Origin: Posidonia oceanica
Lineage: Eukaryota; Streptophyta; Magnoliopsida; Alismatales; Posidoniaceae
NCBI GenBank assembly: GCA_037176725.1
Contig: JAZBRS010000029.1
Coordinates: 122,235,001 to 122,299,000 of the forward strand
Direction: 5' to 3'
Length of the DNA: 64,000 nt
Shown one piece after another: positions 34,745-46,958 of the stretch (position 1 is the first letter of the stretch; the number at the start of each line of letters is the position of its first letter). Both the position numbers and the translations under genes were made by a program. The notes under the pieces are model-generated. The model worked only from the letters and a program-made list of their open reading frames with translations, was not told the origin of the DNA and did not search any database.

Positions 34745-36008
34745 TACGCGAGAGGGAGAACGCGGGCAGCTGGTGCAGGATTTGCAAGTACCTATAGCCA
34801 AAGGTGCAGCTTGTCAGATCAGATACAGGTATATAACCACTGGCTGATGAAGGAGCATATTTCAATGATAGCAAAGCAGTTAAACAGGTCCAACAGTTGG
34901 CAGTCAAAATGCAGATATTAAGCATATTCTAGCAAGGGATGATTCTGTCTGCACAGGAGGCAGTTGATGGGAGCTCTGGACCAGCATAGCTTGAAGGCAG
35001 TTGACACGTGCTTGACAGAAGTACTGTCTCAATGCTGGGGCCAAGTATTGCAGAGCGGGATGATAGGAGGGGAGAAAGATGGATGCTGTGCAGGTGTGCA
35101 TGGTTTGTGATTGATATGCATAGATACGTGCATGATTTATGATAGATGTTGTGGCCCTCAGTATATGGAGTGCTTTAGCACCTGCTGCAGAGGAAGCAAG
35201 TGGTCCCTGACTCACTAGACTCTATTCAAACTCCTAACTTGATGGTGGCACTCTGGGAAAGGTATTTGCAATGCGGGGGTGGTGGTGTGGTGAGGACAGG
35301 CTCCATGCCAAACTCTCAAGGACCTGTACCTACTCTTTTCATTTTTTGCTCTTTTTTGCTCCCTCATAGGCATGCAGGTTTCCCCTATCCCTAACTTAGA
35401 GGTAATGGGCACTTGGTTGGAAGCTGGGGAGCTGCTTGCTAGGCAGGGGTGGCTAGGCCCTGCGGGACTTGTAGGTTTGCCAAGCACAGACTTCGACTCC
35501 TCTCTAAGGGAAGTTGGAGGGATGGGGTCACGCTGCACGCCTCTATCTCTAGGGCCTACTTCTGTCTTCGCCTTCTATTTGCCTCTTTTCTTTTATGCCC
35601 AGGCTTAGACACACATTCTTTTGCTCACGCTCTTGCTCACGCCCTAACATTTTATCTCCCTCGGGAGGTGCAAGTCCTAGGGGGATTGGGTATTTTGCCT
35701 ATTCTCACATGAAGGGTGGCTCCCTCTCTAGCTAAGACATCTGAATAGTGTCAGGTGAGGTGGGGTAGACTCCTTCCAGAGCAGGCAAGCACATCCGATT
35801 TCATCACCGGGCTGAATGCAATGCATGATTTTTGCTTTGGATTTTTTGGATTTTGAATGAGATATGTTGAAAGTGGTGAAAGTGCATGGATATGTGCAAA
35901 GGATGCAAGAATGCAGCGGAGCAGGATTGGAATGCACAGAATGTACAAAGGTGATAAGGATGCAAAGGATAGGATGGGGAGAGAATGCTCTACAAGGCAA
36001 GGGCCGAA
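34745..36008 (-). other. Element C spacer between pol and the extra ORF
   Basis: No supported gene. Contains the two conserved blocks found in A and B (35806-35717 and 35215-35158 on the minus strand) and an acceptor-like CTATAG before GTAC at 34793-34788. Pyrimidine/purine-rich low complexity near 35340. Confidence 0.6.
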
Positions 36009-37077
36009 TCATTGATAATACTTCTTGAGGTAGCATGAGTTGACCGGCTCTGACTGCCTAGTCTGGTCCATGTCCTCAAGAATCGCCGCATCGCCAAAGA
36101 AGGCCTCCTTGACCACGAAGGGGTCACGCCAGTTGGGTCGGAATTTGCCTCGACCGTCTAGCAGGTGGATAGCTCGTAGGACGAGATCCCTTGGCTGGAA
36201 GCTTCTGGGCTGCACTTTCTTCAGATAAGCTCTGGCCATCTGCTTTTGGTAGCAATGAGCGTTGTGCATTGCTTGCAATCTGCGCTCGTCAATCAGATTG
36301 AGCTGGGTGCAGTGGTCTTCGACCCACTCTACTTCTTCCAGCTTGGCTTCTCGTAGGATCCGCAGTGAAGGGATCTCTACTTCAACAGGCAGCACTGCCT
36401 CCATGCCGTATGCCAGAGAGTACGGGGTGGCTCCTGTCAAGGTCCGCACTGATGTCCTGTACGCCCAGAGTGCGTACGAGAGCTTGTCATGCCAGTCCTT
36501 GTGGGCTTCTGCCATCTTTTTCATGATCTTCATGATGTTTTTGTTGGCAGACTCCACTACACCATTCATCTACGGCCGGTAGTGCGAGGATCTATGATGC
36601 TTGATTTGGAGATTTTGCAGGTACTCCTCGATCCTCTTTGCAATGAAGTTCGAGCCGTTGTCAGAGATGATTGCATGCGGGACCCCGCACCGGGTGATGA
36701 TGTTGATTCTAATAAACTTCTCTATCGTCGTGGCTGTGACCGCCTTGTAGGAGGTTGCCTCCACCTACTTGGTGAAGTAGTCTATCGCCACCAGGAGAAG
36801 CGATGACCATTTGAAGCAGTAGGGTGTATAGCGCTGATGACGTCAATCCCCCAGGTGGAGAAGGGCCATGGCGATGACATATTGTGCAACTGTTGTGGGG
36901 GAGCGCAGATAAAGTTACCATGGATCTGGCAATTGTGGCATTTACACACAAACTGACAGCAGTCTGCCTGCATGGTTGACCAGAAATAGCCTTGCAACAT
37001 GATCTTCTTGGCCAGCAACACACCGTTCATATGAGGGCCGCAAGTCCCTACATGAACTTGAAGCATTAGCGTGTCGG
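36009..37077 (-). pseudogene. pol: Element C pol fragment: integrase from zinc finger to C-terminus
   Basis: Shows the HHCC finger with CHNCQ, WGIDV with the first catalytic Asp, SDNGSNF with the second, and VESANKN with the Glu. Breaks: a one-base deletion near 36803 shifts frame just after the first Asp region; TAG at 36767-36765 where A has TGG; TAG at 36572-36570 where A has CAG, shared with B. The piece from 36569 to 36009 is open for 186 codons to the natural KKYYQ end. Its upstream side is cut at 37077 by element A's insertion, with GTCGG at 37073-37077 as the expected duplicated target. Confidence 0.9.
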
Positions 37078-38769
37078 TGTTGACACCCCATCTTGGCAGG
37101 CTTGGACCATTTGGGACCCTCCTGGTGATTGCTGGACTCAAACCTAAACCAAACCAAACCCTAACCCTCTTCTTTACCCTTCAAAACCAGCCAAGCTTGA
37201 CCTAAGCCCTTACCCCTCTTCCCAAGCTCAAAACCTGACCAAAATCCATAGGAAAATCCACCAACACCCACTTAACAAACCTACCTAAGAACTTAGAAAT
37301 TCTCAAACCAAGACCATTCCCAAAAACCCTAGAAAACTTAGGTAAAACTCCCCTTTTTCTACACCTTAAAACCCCTCCAAAACCTCCTTAGAATCAAACC
37401 AAAACTTCAGGGCCAGCTCCTCAAACCCTAGACTACCCACTCTCCAACTTTCATCCCATTCCAAGACCTTTAAGACCCTCATTTGCCCTAATTATCGTTT
37501 TCTCTCTCCGGGATTATCGTTTTCTCTCTCCTCTCTCTCTCTCTCCTGATCATCGTCTCTCTTTTCATCCCTTTCTTGCTCTTTTTTTTGCCTGGCTGTG
37601 GGCCCCCTTTGTGCTTCTATCCCTTCTCTATCTTATTTCTATTTTTATTTTATTTTTAACATTTTCCCTGAATTTTAAAAAATCGTTTTCCTCCAACTCA
37701 TCTCTTTCCCTTTTGTTTCTCCCTTTTTCCATTTCCTTCCTCCTTCTCTTTTCCTTTTCTTTCTTTCGCTAAAATCCATAAAAAGCCCTAAAAATCTGTA
37801 AAAACCCCAAAACATAAGAGAAACAAATCAGAACTCCAAGAAAAACAATTTAAAAACATTAAACAAACAACTAAAAACTTAAACCTAACTAATTCAAGCT
37901 AAAATAGGAAATCAAACATGCAAACTAAAAAATGCAAAACAAACTAAAAGAAAATACTGTAAAATCAAAGAAAAAACTGAAATAAAATCAAAAGCAACCT
38001 AAAGTGAAAACTCTATCAAAAGAATTAAAAAACAAACCCTAAAAAGAAGTAAAACAATTAAAACCCTAAGATAAACAATTAATGAAAGAAAAAGCCTAAC
38101 CTAACAAACCTAAGAAAAAAACAACCTAAGGACTTAATTAAAAAAGAAAATGAAGAACACATTAAAAAGACTTAAAAAATACTTAATCAGACAAGAGAAC
38201 CTAATTAAAAAACATCAGGAAAAATTAACAAATAAAAAATCATAACCTAATTCAAAAGACTTAAGAAAGAAAAACCTAAAAGGCTAGAACTAAAAAGCCC
38301 AAAACCCATTCTAATTAATATAAAAATAAATCTTAAAAATCCTAATTAAACATCCTAAGTGCTTAACAAGAAAAATACAATTTAAAAGATTTAACAAACA
38401 TTTAATCAAGTGGAAAACGAATTAAGAACAAAACAAAACCCTAAAACCCTAATCAAGCCCAAAACACACTAATTAACCCAAAACAGTCATTAAAAAAATC
38501 TAATTAAAATCCTAACTCACAACACAACCTTTCTAGTATTTTTAATTATTTTTAATTTATTTTTTCCTATTTTATTTCTCTTCTTTTCCCTCTCTTTCTT
38601 TCTTCCTTCTCATTTTTCTTTCCTTTTTCCTTGCTGGGCCCATCAGCCCGTTTCTCTCCTTCCTCTTTCTTTTTTTCTTTTCCTTTTTTCTTCGGCCCGT
38701 CAGGCCCCTGATCCCTCCTCCTTTCTTCCTTTTTTTCTTTCTTTCATTTCTTTCTGCCAACAGCAGCAC

Positions 38770-40380
38770 CTTGCTTCCTTCTCCTCTCCTTCCCTCTCTG
38801 GTTTTAAAATCTCAGCACGTTTCCTCTGCTCTCACACTCTCTCACAGCCGGCCGTCCGTTGCAGCACTCTTCCTCTGCCTTCGCTCCACCTTTCGGCGTT
38901 TGCAGCTCCCTAGGCCACGCCTCCCGCCGGCATACTCCTCATTGCCACAGCTGCCAACTCCCTGCCAATTGCTGCCAATCTCCTGCAACCAGCCCTCTCA
39001 AGCCACCTCCTGCGGTTGCGTTCGAGTGCTCCCGCTCGAACAAAACCTCCCGCTCCTTCTTCCTCCTTCGCAGAGAGCTTTGCGTCGTCCTGAGAGAGCG
39101 AACCAGAGAGAATTACACAGCATTTCCCCCACCTGAGCGACCTCCCTCTTCTCCTCTTCACCCTCCAATTCCAGAAAAGAGAGTGAGAAGTGAGAGCAGA
39201 GCTTGAGAGTCCTTGGCCCCCGGAGAGAGACCACCGATTCCAGAGCATCCCCACACCCAATCACTCTCATTTCCCTTCTGAAATCCACAGCAGATCCTTC
39301 TCCTTCTTTTCCTAAAATCCAGCAACCTTCACAGCTTCCATTCTTCTCCCAAATGTCCCCTCAAACTCACCCAGCAATCAGCCATCTTCCTTCACCATCA
39401 CACTGCCATTCTACCACCCAAATCACCTCCTGACCACCTGAAACTCCAACTGTAAACCCAACCCAACTCCCTTCACAATTCCCTTCACTCCAGCTCACTA
39501 CTTCCTTCCAAACTCCACCCAGATAATCACCAAACCACCACCTTTCCAGAGCACCAGACATCAAGCCCGGCCATCCACCACAGACTGCAAACAACACAAC
39601 AAACACCTGTCCCAACTTCAGACCAGAAGCTGACCCAACCTTCAATCCCTCTCCACTACCTCCAGAAAACCATTTCAGCCATCCAGATCCACTCCCTGAA
39701 CCTCCAGCAACCTCCCAGAGGGCTTCACTCCACTAGACGAGCAGCAACAGCCTCCCCCGACCTCCAGCTCCATTTCTGAACCCACAAAACTTCGGATCTC
39801 TCTCCGAGCTTCGAAGCTCGCGTCCGATCGCTCAAGAAGCACTGGAAGGAGGTTCTGAGGCAGCTCCAATCTTTGCGAGCGACCGACGATCACCACAGCA
39901 GCTGGACGAACATCGCCGACGCCTGCTGAAGCTGCTGAGGTCGGGAGCACGATCCAGACGCGGAGTCAAGTCAGTCCTTCCGCCCTTAGCTCTCTCTCCT
40001 TCCCCTGCTGCTTCCCTGCCCTTTAGGCTAGCTTTTCCGGCCCTCCTGCTTCGTTTCCGCTCGCCGGTCTGGTCATCTTCTCCGGCAACGTCCTCCGGTC
40101 TTCACGGCGCTCCAGCCAGCGGAACGCCATCCCGGTGACCCCCGGAGCTCCACACGGACGTCAGGAGTCTCCTCCGGTCTTCAGAGCGCAGCTTCGCTGC
40201 GTCGAACGGCCGGACCGAGCTTCAGACCTTCTGCAGAGCTCCGGCGCGTTCCAGGCAGCGTCGTCCTCCGCCGATCGCCGCCCTGCCTCCGTCAGCTCCG
40301 GGAGCACCTCTTCTGCCCGACTGCACGCCTCCAGCCCCCCTGTGCCGACGGTCACGAGCTCCGGCAGCTAGCTGCTACAG
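38770..40380 (+). other. GC-rich core of element A 5' LTR
   Basis: Many CTCCGGC and CGGAGCTCC motifs, CpG-rich, sharply bounded by A/T-rich zones. The same segment in the 3' LTR (60775-62395) carries a 12-bp tandem duplication (around 62250). Open frames here (for example 38771-39136) exist in both LTRs only because the LTRs are copies. Confidence 0.5.
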
Positions 40381-40429
40381 CGCTCGTCACCGTCGGCCGA
40401 CACTGTGCCTTTATTTTTGCATTTATATG

Positions 40430-41540
40430 GTTTTTAAGTGAATATTGCATGTTTGGTCTAAGTTTTCATTATTTTGCGTTTCAGTCCTTATTTCATTTAA
40501 CCGGCTTTGTTTTTGATTTAAAATCATGCTAAATTGCTCTAAATGTTTCTGTTTTTCTGTATTTACATTCCAATCCATTTACTGTGCTGTTTAGTTATAA
40601 ATATTTGTGTTTTAGCCCTTCTATTTTCCATTATTGCATTCTGGTTCTGCAGTAGATTATTTAATTTAAATGCTGTAAGTTTGCCTTATTGTATTGCATT
40701 CTGGGTCCTTCTTAGTTTCTGTTTTTGCATTTTAGTCCACTGCACTGTAGCAACTTAGGTTCTGATTTTAGTTTTTGGTTGATGCATTGCATATTTTACC
40801 TTCTACTTTCTCATTTTTGCATATAGGTCCTGCAGTAGATCATTTAATTTAAATGCATTAATTTTACCATGTAGTATTGCATTCTGGACCCCTGTATTTT
40901 ACTATTTTTGCATCTTAGTCCATGCACTGTAGTAACTTAGGGTTTATTTCCTTATTTTGCATACTGCATTGCACATTTGCCCCTCTATTTTTTCATTTTT
41001 GCATCTAGATCCATCTTAAATGCACAGTAATCATTTTGCATGCATTTTAGCTTATTGCATTGCATTTTCCGCCCTGCATCTTTCAAAAATTGCATGTCAG
41101 TCCATAGACCATGATTTCAGAGCATATTTTGCATATAAAATTGCATTTTTGACCTTGCATGATTTCAAAATGACACATAGGTCCTTTGCATCCTTATAAA
41201 ATCATGTAAAATGCCTGTTTTGCCCCTAAAATTGCATTTTAGCTCCCATGTTTGCGAAATTGCATGTAGGCCCTCCACTTGCATTCCCAGACTCCCCAAA
41301 ACCCTGTTTTCTTGAAAAATTGCATTTTAGACCCCAGAGTTTTTCAAAATTGCATTTTGCTTGCCTTTTGCTTTCAAAACTTCTTCTGATGCATATCCCC
41401 TTTTCAAAATTGCATTCTAAGCCCAGTCTTTTGCAAAACCGCATGCACCCCCTCCTGTTTTCAAAACCCCTGTCTGTGGGCCCCAATCCTTTTCAAAAAT
41501 TTGCATTTAAACCCCTTTCTTTTTTAAATAGCATTTAAAT
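40430..41540 (+). repeat. T-rich TGCATTTTAG array in element A 5' LTR
   Basis: Irregular copies of TTGCATTTTAGTCC and AAAATTGCATTTTAG. Repeated in the 3' LTR at 62450-63560. Confidence 0.65.
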
Positions 41541-41863
41541 TCCTATTTTTCTGAAGATCATCCCTCTTGTCTTTCCTTGCTTCTCGCATGCATTTGCATT
41601 CATTTAGTCTTGTACTTAGCATCCCTTTGCACACACCAAAGTTCCCTTAGCTCCCATTCACCTGGGAGGACCTTTTGCACACCCCTAGGACCTCCTGAAC
41701 ACTTAGATCTGCTCATCTCCCCTGTTCTGGCCCTCCTGCCTTGAAGCTGCGATATCTTTCAATCCGACCGTTGGATCTTCTCAAATAAGCTGCCCAGACG
41801 ACCACAGCGAAGCGCTCTTCAGCATGGACAAGCAGATTTCAGATCAGGCCCCAGGATTTCCAG

Positions 41864-41869
41864 GTATGT
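41864..41869 (+). other. Splice-donor-like GTATGT in element A 5' LTR
   Basis: CCAG/GTATGT, a good donor match, in a block conserved with S1 and B where it reads GTAAGT. Could supply the 5' splice site for a subgenomic mRNA. Confidence 0.4.
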
Positions 41870-42309
41870 CCTCTTGAACCCCTGCATTGCATTCATTTGC
41901 ACGCCATTTGCATTGTTTGCCTTGTTTTCGCTTTCTGTCTCTTTGAGCATGTAGAATAGGGCCTCCTCTTCTTGTCTATCAACTCCGATCCCCGTTTCGC
42001 GTACTCTCGGGTGTTTTGTGTTGTGTTTCCCCTAGATTCACCATTTAATGCGACTTTCTTCCCCCTTTTCCACGATCTGATCGCGCCGTGAGCTTTGGGC
42101 AGCGTGCGAGACACATCGTGGAGCGGTTTAGTGGGAAACGGTCACCAAAAAGTGGTAATCCCTCCATTTGCTCACTTCTCCCCTTTGTAGGTCTTCACAC
42201 CTACCCTGTGTGGCCTTAAACAGCGTCTGTTCTTACACACGTGCTGTTTTACCCCTCCTTTTGCTCCTCCTAATCTTTTCCTTGCATTTGCATTCGCACG
42301 GCTTTTCCG

Positions 42310-42960
42310 AGGTTTTATCTCACTGCTTTTGGCACCGTTTTGCGTGCTCGCTCCGTCTTTTGGCTCCGTTTTGCGTGTCCGCTCTGCTTTTGGCACCGTT
42401 TTGCGTGTCCGCTTTGTCTTTTTCGCCGTTTTGCGCGCTCACTCTGTTTTTGGCACCGTTTCGCGTGCCAGCCTTGTCTTTCGCGCCGTTTTGCGCGCTC
42501 GCTCTGTTTTTGGCACCGTTTCGCGTGCCCGCTTTCTCTTTTGCGCCGTTTTGCGCGCTCACTCTGTTTTTGGCACCGTTTTGCGTGCCCGCTTTGTCTT
42601 TGGCACCGTTTCGCATGCCCGCTTCGTTTTCTAGCACCGTTTCGCGTGCCCGCTTCGCTTTTGCTCCCGTTTTGCTTGCCTACTTCGCTTTTGGCACCGT
42701 TTTGCGTGCCCTCTTTGTTTTTGGCACCGTTTTGCGTGCCCACTTCGCTTTTGGCACCGTTTTGCATGCCCTCTTTGTTTGGCTCCGTTTTGCGTGCTCG
42801 CTCTGCTTTTGGCACCGTTTCGCGTGCTCGTCTCGTCTTTTGCACCGTTTTGCGTGCCGCCTTGCTTTCTCGCTCGTTTTGCGTGCCGATCTTGTCTTTT
42901 TGCTCCGTTTTGCGTGCCGTTTTCGTTTCTTGCCTCGTTTTGCGTGTTTTACGCCGTTTT
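42310..42960 (+). repeat. 30-bp minisatellite in element A 5' LTR
   Basis: About 20 units with TTTTGGCACCGTTTTGCGTG, mostly 30-bp steps. Gives long repetitive frames on both strands (for example 42168-43028 and 42315-42980) that are not proteins. Confidence 0.9.
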
Positions 42961-43224
42961 CTCTTGCGTGTCGATCGCATTGCATGGTTTCGCCATTGTT
43001 TTGCTTTTTCGCCTGCATTTGCATATAGGGCAGTGATGCTTACTGCCTGGAGTTCTCACGAGCCCGGTTTCGCCCGGTTCGGAACACAGACAGCGTTGCT
43101 GAGCGTTTAGATTACACGTTTACTTCCTTGCTCTGCATCTTTCCACTTAGAGCACACCTATGAGCATTCATTCTGGCATTCATTGGCATTTAGGCATTCC
43201 AATCTGCATTTCCCTGCGTATGCG

Positions 43225-43310
43225 AGCGTAAGCCTAGAAAGACCGATTCTCGGGCATGTCGGGGGTGCCTAACACCTTCCCCGCACGTAACAGGAGTCCT
43301 TGCCCAGTCT
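43225..43310 (+). other. Conserved LTR 3' block in element A
   Basis: Contains GGGGGTGCCTAACACCTTCC and CACGTAACAGGAGTCC. Present in all six LTRs despite strong divergence elsewhere, so probably needed for replication or transcript 3' end formation. Confidence 0.65.
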
Positions 43311-43488
43311 TTGGCCCGCAATGACCATATCGCCCTCATCCTAGGCACGAGTCATCTCATTTGCATGTATTTGCATTTGTTTTCCTTTGCATTGCTTTGC
43401 TTTGCATTTCTTGCTTGGTTTTGCGTGTTAACTCATGCATTTCCTCCAGTTTTCCTTGTCTCCCGATAATAGACACGGTGGTGACTCT

Positions 43489-43497
43489 GAATTGTCT
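43489..43497 (+). other. Primer-site-like TGGTGACTC inside element A LTR
   Basis: One mismatch to TGGCGACTC, 120 bp before the LTR end and the true primer site at 43611. Confidence 0.5.
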
Positions 43498-43610
43498 TAT
43501 CTTCTTCTTTTCTTATCTTTTCTCCTCTGTTTTAAGTGTTTTCAAGTTGAGCCATCCTCCTCGGACATCGCCGCTAATAGTAAGCCTGATTCCGATTGGG
43601 ATTACTACAG

Positions 43611-43629
43611 TGGCGACTCCGCTGGGGAT
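43611..43629 (+). promoter_or_regulatory. Primer-binding site, tRNA-Arg
   Basis: TGGCGACTCCGCTGGGGAT follows the LTR end after one base. It is complementary to the 3' end of plant tRNA-Arg (…CCCCAGCGGAGTCG plus CCA) as I recall it, the primer reported for Ogre-type elements. Confidence 0.88.
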
Positions 43630-44945
43630 GATGTAGACTCCAGCTTTCGTTTCTGGCTTTTCCGCTCGCCTGTTTTGCAGCTTTGTCTGCCTTTTGTGCC
43701 TTCTTTCCTTGTTTTGCTCGCTTTTCTGTGCAAACACCTAGCAAGTCGCTTCGTGGCTACTTTGTTTAGGTTTTGCACCTCTTTCGCCTTGGTTTGCGCT
43801 CTCTTTTGCTTGGCTTTGCTTCTGTGCTTGTTTATTTACTTATTGTCTTGCTTCTGCTCTTACTCCCTTTACAGCTTACTTGTCTTTATTTTTCTTGCCT
43901 TCCTTACTTATTATTGCTTTAATTCTCGCACATTGCATGTCTACATACTTGTTTGGCAACAATACATGCTTTTTGAATGTTGAATGTTGAATGCTTTCTT
44001 TTACACATTTGCTATGTCACTACGCACGCACATGCCTTGCATATATGCCTTTTGACATGATGAATGTTTTTTTCTCCACTATCATGCTCATGAACACTCG
44101 CACATGCCATGCACTTGCCTTTTGCTGTGTTGTATGTTGTTTGCTTGCAATATTTGGTTGATTTTCTTCCCTTTCGCGCATGCCATGCCTAGGATAGTAG
44201 AGACTTGTCTGCTCTCCCCGTGGTTAACTAAAAATGGCAAGTAAAAAGAACTTTTAGGAGCAACTAGAGACTTCAAACAATCTTTCACCCCCTTGGGTTA
44301 ATAAAACGCGCAAGATAAAAGACTTTAATCATTTGCATAAGCATCATATAGGGCATGCATCTTCTCATCTGAGTCCACCTATTAGTCTGCGAAGGATAGT
44401 CCCGACCTCTTGTTCCACTGCTTTGGGCATGGCGCAAGTTAGTCGGTCTGTCCCCCTTTTGTCCAGGGGTCATGTCGGTGTTAGTAGAGGGTACCACCCA
44501 CGCCTCGGCGGGGTAGAGGCCACCAACGCACCACCCTGTCATTACCTGAGCTCTGGGCCAGGAGTTAGGTAGGGAACCCACTTTTCTGACCTGAGTCGGT
44601 GACCCGTACACCCAGGGATACCCGAAGTAGATCACCTGCTAAGAAACACTAGATAATTTGAGGGGGGCATACTAGAAAGCATACATATCATTCATGCCAT
44701 TTAACTTAACTCATTTGCATCTATTATTCAGTTTCTAGCCCTAATTTCCTTCTGTTGTGTCAGCAGTGATTGGTAAGCGAGTTTCCCTTGCTGGAGCTTG
44801 AGTGCCGACCCTTTCTGACACCCCTGTTGCGACCTTGTTCGCGACCATTCCCTTTCTGAGCTATCCGCCTTTGCGACGATAGCTCCTATTAGGAACCGCC
44901 GTTTGCACACTCGTCGCAGCCCTGTTCTCGCGCTCTAGGTCAGCA
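43630..44945 (+). other. Element A leader before gag
   Basis: No supported gene. T-rich with CTTGCTT-like sequence to about 44100, then mixed. Ogre elements carry an extra ORF before gag; none is seen here. It should hold the packaging signal, which cannot be located by eye. Confidence 0.6.
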
Positions 44946-45998
44946 ATGGCCCAGTACGTTAGTGAGCTTTCCTTCACTCCTATCACGGAGGGTGTTTCCG
45001 TTCCGGCCCCTCCGGTTGCTCCTTCTGTCCCCCTTGTTCCCCCTCCGACGCCAGGGTTTCCTCCCCTGACGTCTCTAGGTTCTCAGTACGTCCCGGGACA
45101 GTGGCAAGCATCTCTTCCTCTGGATCCGGTCGCCGAGTCTATCTTGACGACCGTTACTCGTGTTTTGGAGACGCCACTGCCCCCTCCATCCCAGGGATAC
45201 GTCGCTTTCGACATCCCTTCTACCGCTGCTGCGACCTTTACTGTAGAATCCTTTCTTCCCGGACAATTTGTGTCCGTGCCATTTGTTTCTCAGCCTTCGC
45301 CGGCACTGCATTTCAGCATCCCCACTGGCGAGACGCCTGAGGCGCAGTACCAGCACCTGATGGAGCTTGCCCAGAGACTGCAGGGCATGGCTCTATCAGT
45401 TCGTCCTTCCTCTATTCCTATCGTTCCTGAGGTTCCTCTGAGGCCAGTTCCTGCATTTCATGCATCGACCTCTACACCTCCGCCTCGACCATCGTCTCAA
45501 CTGCTCACAGTTCCGACGATGGGGGCCCGTTTACTGCCTCCTGCTGCACAACACTTAGCACAGTATGCTCCACTTCCCTCTGGTGGTCAGTCCTTTGGAC
45601 CGGCTGGAGCCCAGTACCTCACTGGCTCGCTGTCTGGCACCCCGCCTGTACAGCAACTAGTGCTCCGTCATCCTACCCCTATCACAGCACAGCATGGCAT
45701 CTACTCTTCTCCTCTGCATCAGGTCCAGCATCCTGCATACACTCCTGCATACACAGTTCCCCAGCATGGATACGCCGGCCATCTCGTTGCTCCACCAGGC
45801 GACGCTATGGTAGATCCGAAGGAGCACTTAGGTGCGACCCATTCGGCGTATGTGCTCAATACCCCAGCTGATCCCTCTCCTGTGGCAGCAAATCCAGACC
45901 CCATCAACAACCGAATGGACATCTTGGAGAAGGCACTATGACTAGTGCAGGGTATTGAGCACCAGACCTACCAATTTCGGGACCTCTGTTGCTTTCCA

Positions 45999-46520
45999 GA
46001 GGCGCTACTCCCTCCGAAGTTCAAAATCCCGGACTTCGAGAAGTACAATGGTAGGGGCTGCCCCGTAGCACACCTGAAGGCGTATTGCGGTGATCTCGCT
46101 CAGCTCTAGGCTGACGAGAGGTTGCTGATCCGCCTGTTCCAGAAGAGTTTGACCGGGCCGGCACTCAAGTGGTTCACATCGCTTGATATGTCAGCCATCA
46201 AGACTTGGAACGATCTCAGTCAGGCGTTCCTGGAATAATACTCCTTCAACCTCGATCTAGTCCCAAAGCGGGCAGACTTGATCGCAATCAAGCAGAATTC
46301 CGGCGAGCCGTTCGGGGAGTACGTCGGCCGCTGGCGCGCCCTTGCCTCTCAGGTTCGAGATAGACCCTCTGACGAGGAGTCTATTGAGATCGTCATCAAA
46401 GGGGCGCAGCCATCTCTTGGAGCTCTGCTTAGCATCCAACCAGTCACTACTTTTGCAGCACTCATCAGAGCTGGAGCGCGCGTGGAGAGTTCTTTGCGGA
46501 GTGGCAACTTCCTGGCTCTC
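45999..46520 (+). other. gag: Gag capsid domain
   Basis: KFKIPDFEKYNG start, SLTGPALKWF and EYVGRWRALA motifs match the retrotransposon gag domain of plant Tat-type elements. Stops at 46107 and 46236 fall inside it. Capsid protein packages the RNA. Confidence 0.88.
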
Positions 46521-46958
46521 TCTGCGTTCGCTAAGCAAGCCGCGATTAGCAGTAACAGTGCCAACAGCAGCGCCTCCAACAACAACAACAGCGACAGCAG
46601 CAACAACCGCCCGAAGAGGAAGGACTCGCCGAAAACCGCTGTTGCATTCGTCGACTCCCCTGCTGTGCCTGTTCGCTTGCCATCCCGGCCTGCCCCAGCT
46701 CAGATGGTGTATGCTCCTGCACCTAGGAATCCACCCACACCACAAATCACAACCACCGCTAGACCGGTCTATCCTGCCGTGCCGGTTCAGCAAGGCTCAT
46801 ACCAGAGGCAAAGAAGGCCACCCATTGAGAAGCGGAAATTCGCCCCACTGGTGGAACCGCTCACGGTCATCTTGCCAAAGGTTGCATCGCTCCTGAAGTT
46901 CCCGGAGGTTCGTCCGCCGCCAAGTCCTCTGCCGCATTGGTTTAGGGCGAACCTCTTC

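Larger units (their letters stand above)
27268..37077 (-). mobile_element. Element C: Tat-type Ty3/gypsy retrotransposon, 3' part, reversed
   Basis: Read on the minus strand: integrase fragment (37077-36009), spacer, broken DUF7745-type ORF (34744-33564), hairpin-rich 3' segment, polypurine tract, 3' LTR (30635-27268). Cut on its upstream side by insertion of element A; the rest should lie beyond element A, outside the window. Same gene order as A and B but with a different, shorter LTR (3368 bp). The base-by-base match of pol with A is close, while LTR and 3' array differ. Confidence 0.88.
37078..43609 (+). mobile_element. Element A 5' LTR
   Basis: TGTTGACACCCCATCTTGG start, GGGATTACTACA end, 6532 bp. 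Zones: CT-rich 37490-37790, A-rich 37790-38520, pyrimidine-rich 38560-38790, GC-rich core 38770-40380, T-rich array 40430-41540, donor-like site 41864, 30-bp array 42310-42960, conserved 3' block 43225-43300, internal primer-site-like copy 43489. It should hold the promoter and polyadenylation signals, but I could not place a TATA box or cleavage site with confidence. The matching 3' LTR starts at 59071. Confidence 0.95.

Noticed and set aside
36782..37141. 119-codon minus-strand frame across 37077
   Set aside because: Its first part is antisense LTR of element A; the rest is element C integrase. It spans an insertion junction.
42168..43028. Long open frames (up to 286 codons) on both strands of the 30-bp array; likewise 5332-5991 and 11162-11815
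   Set aside because: The 30-bp unit keeps any stop-free frame open. Peptides are ten-residue repeats, appear on both strands, and have no start or domain conserved between LTRs.
46257..46793. 178-codon antisense frame opposite gag; also 49346-49882 in another frame
   Set aside because: Shadow frames of the gag-pol coding strand, with no recognisable domains.
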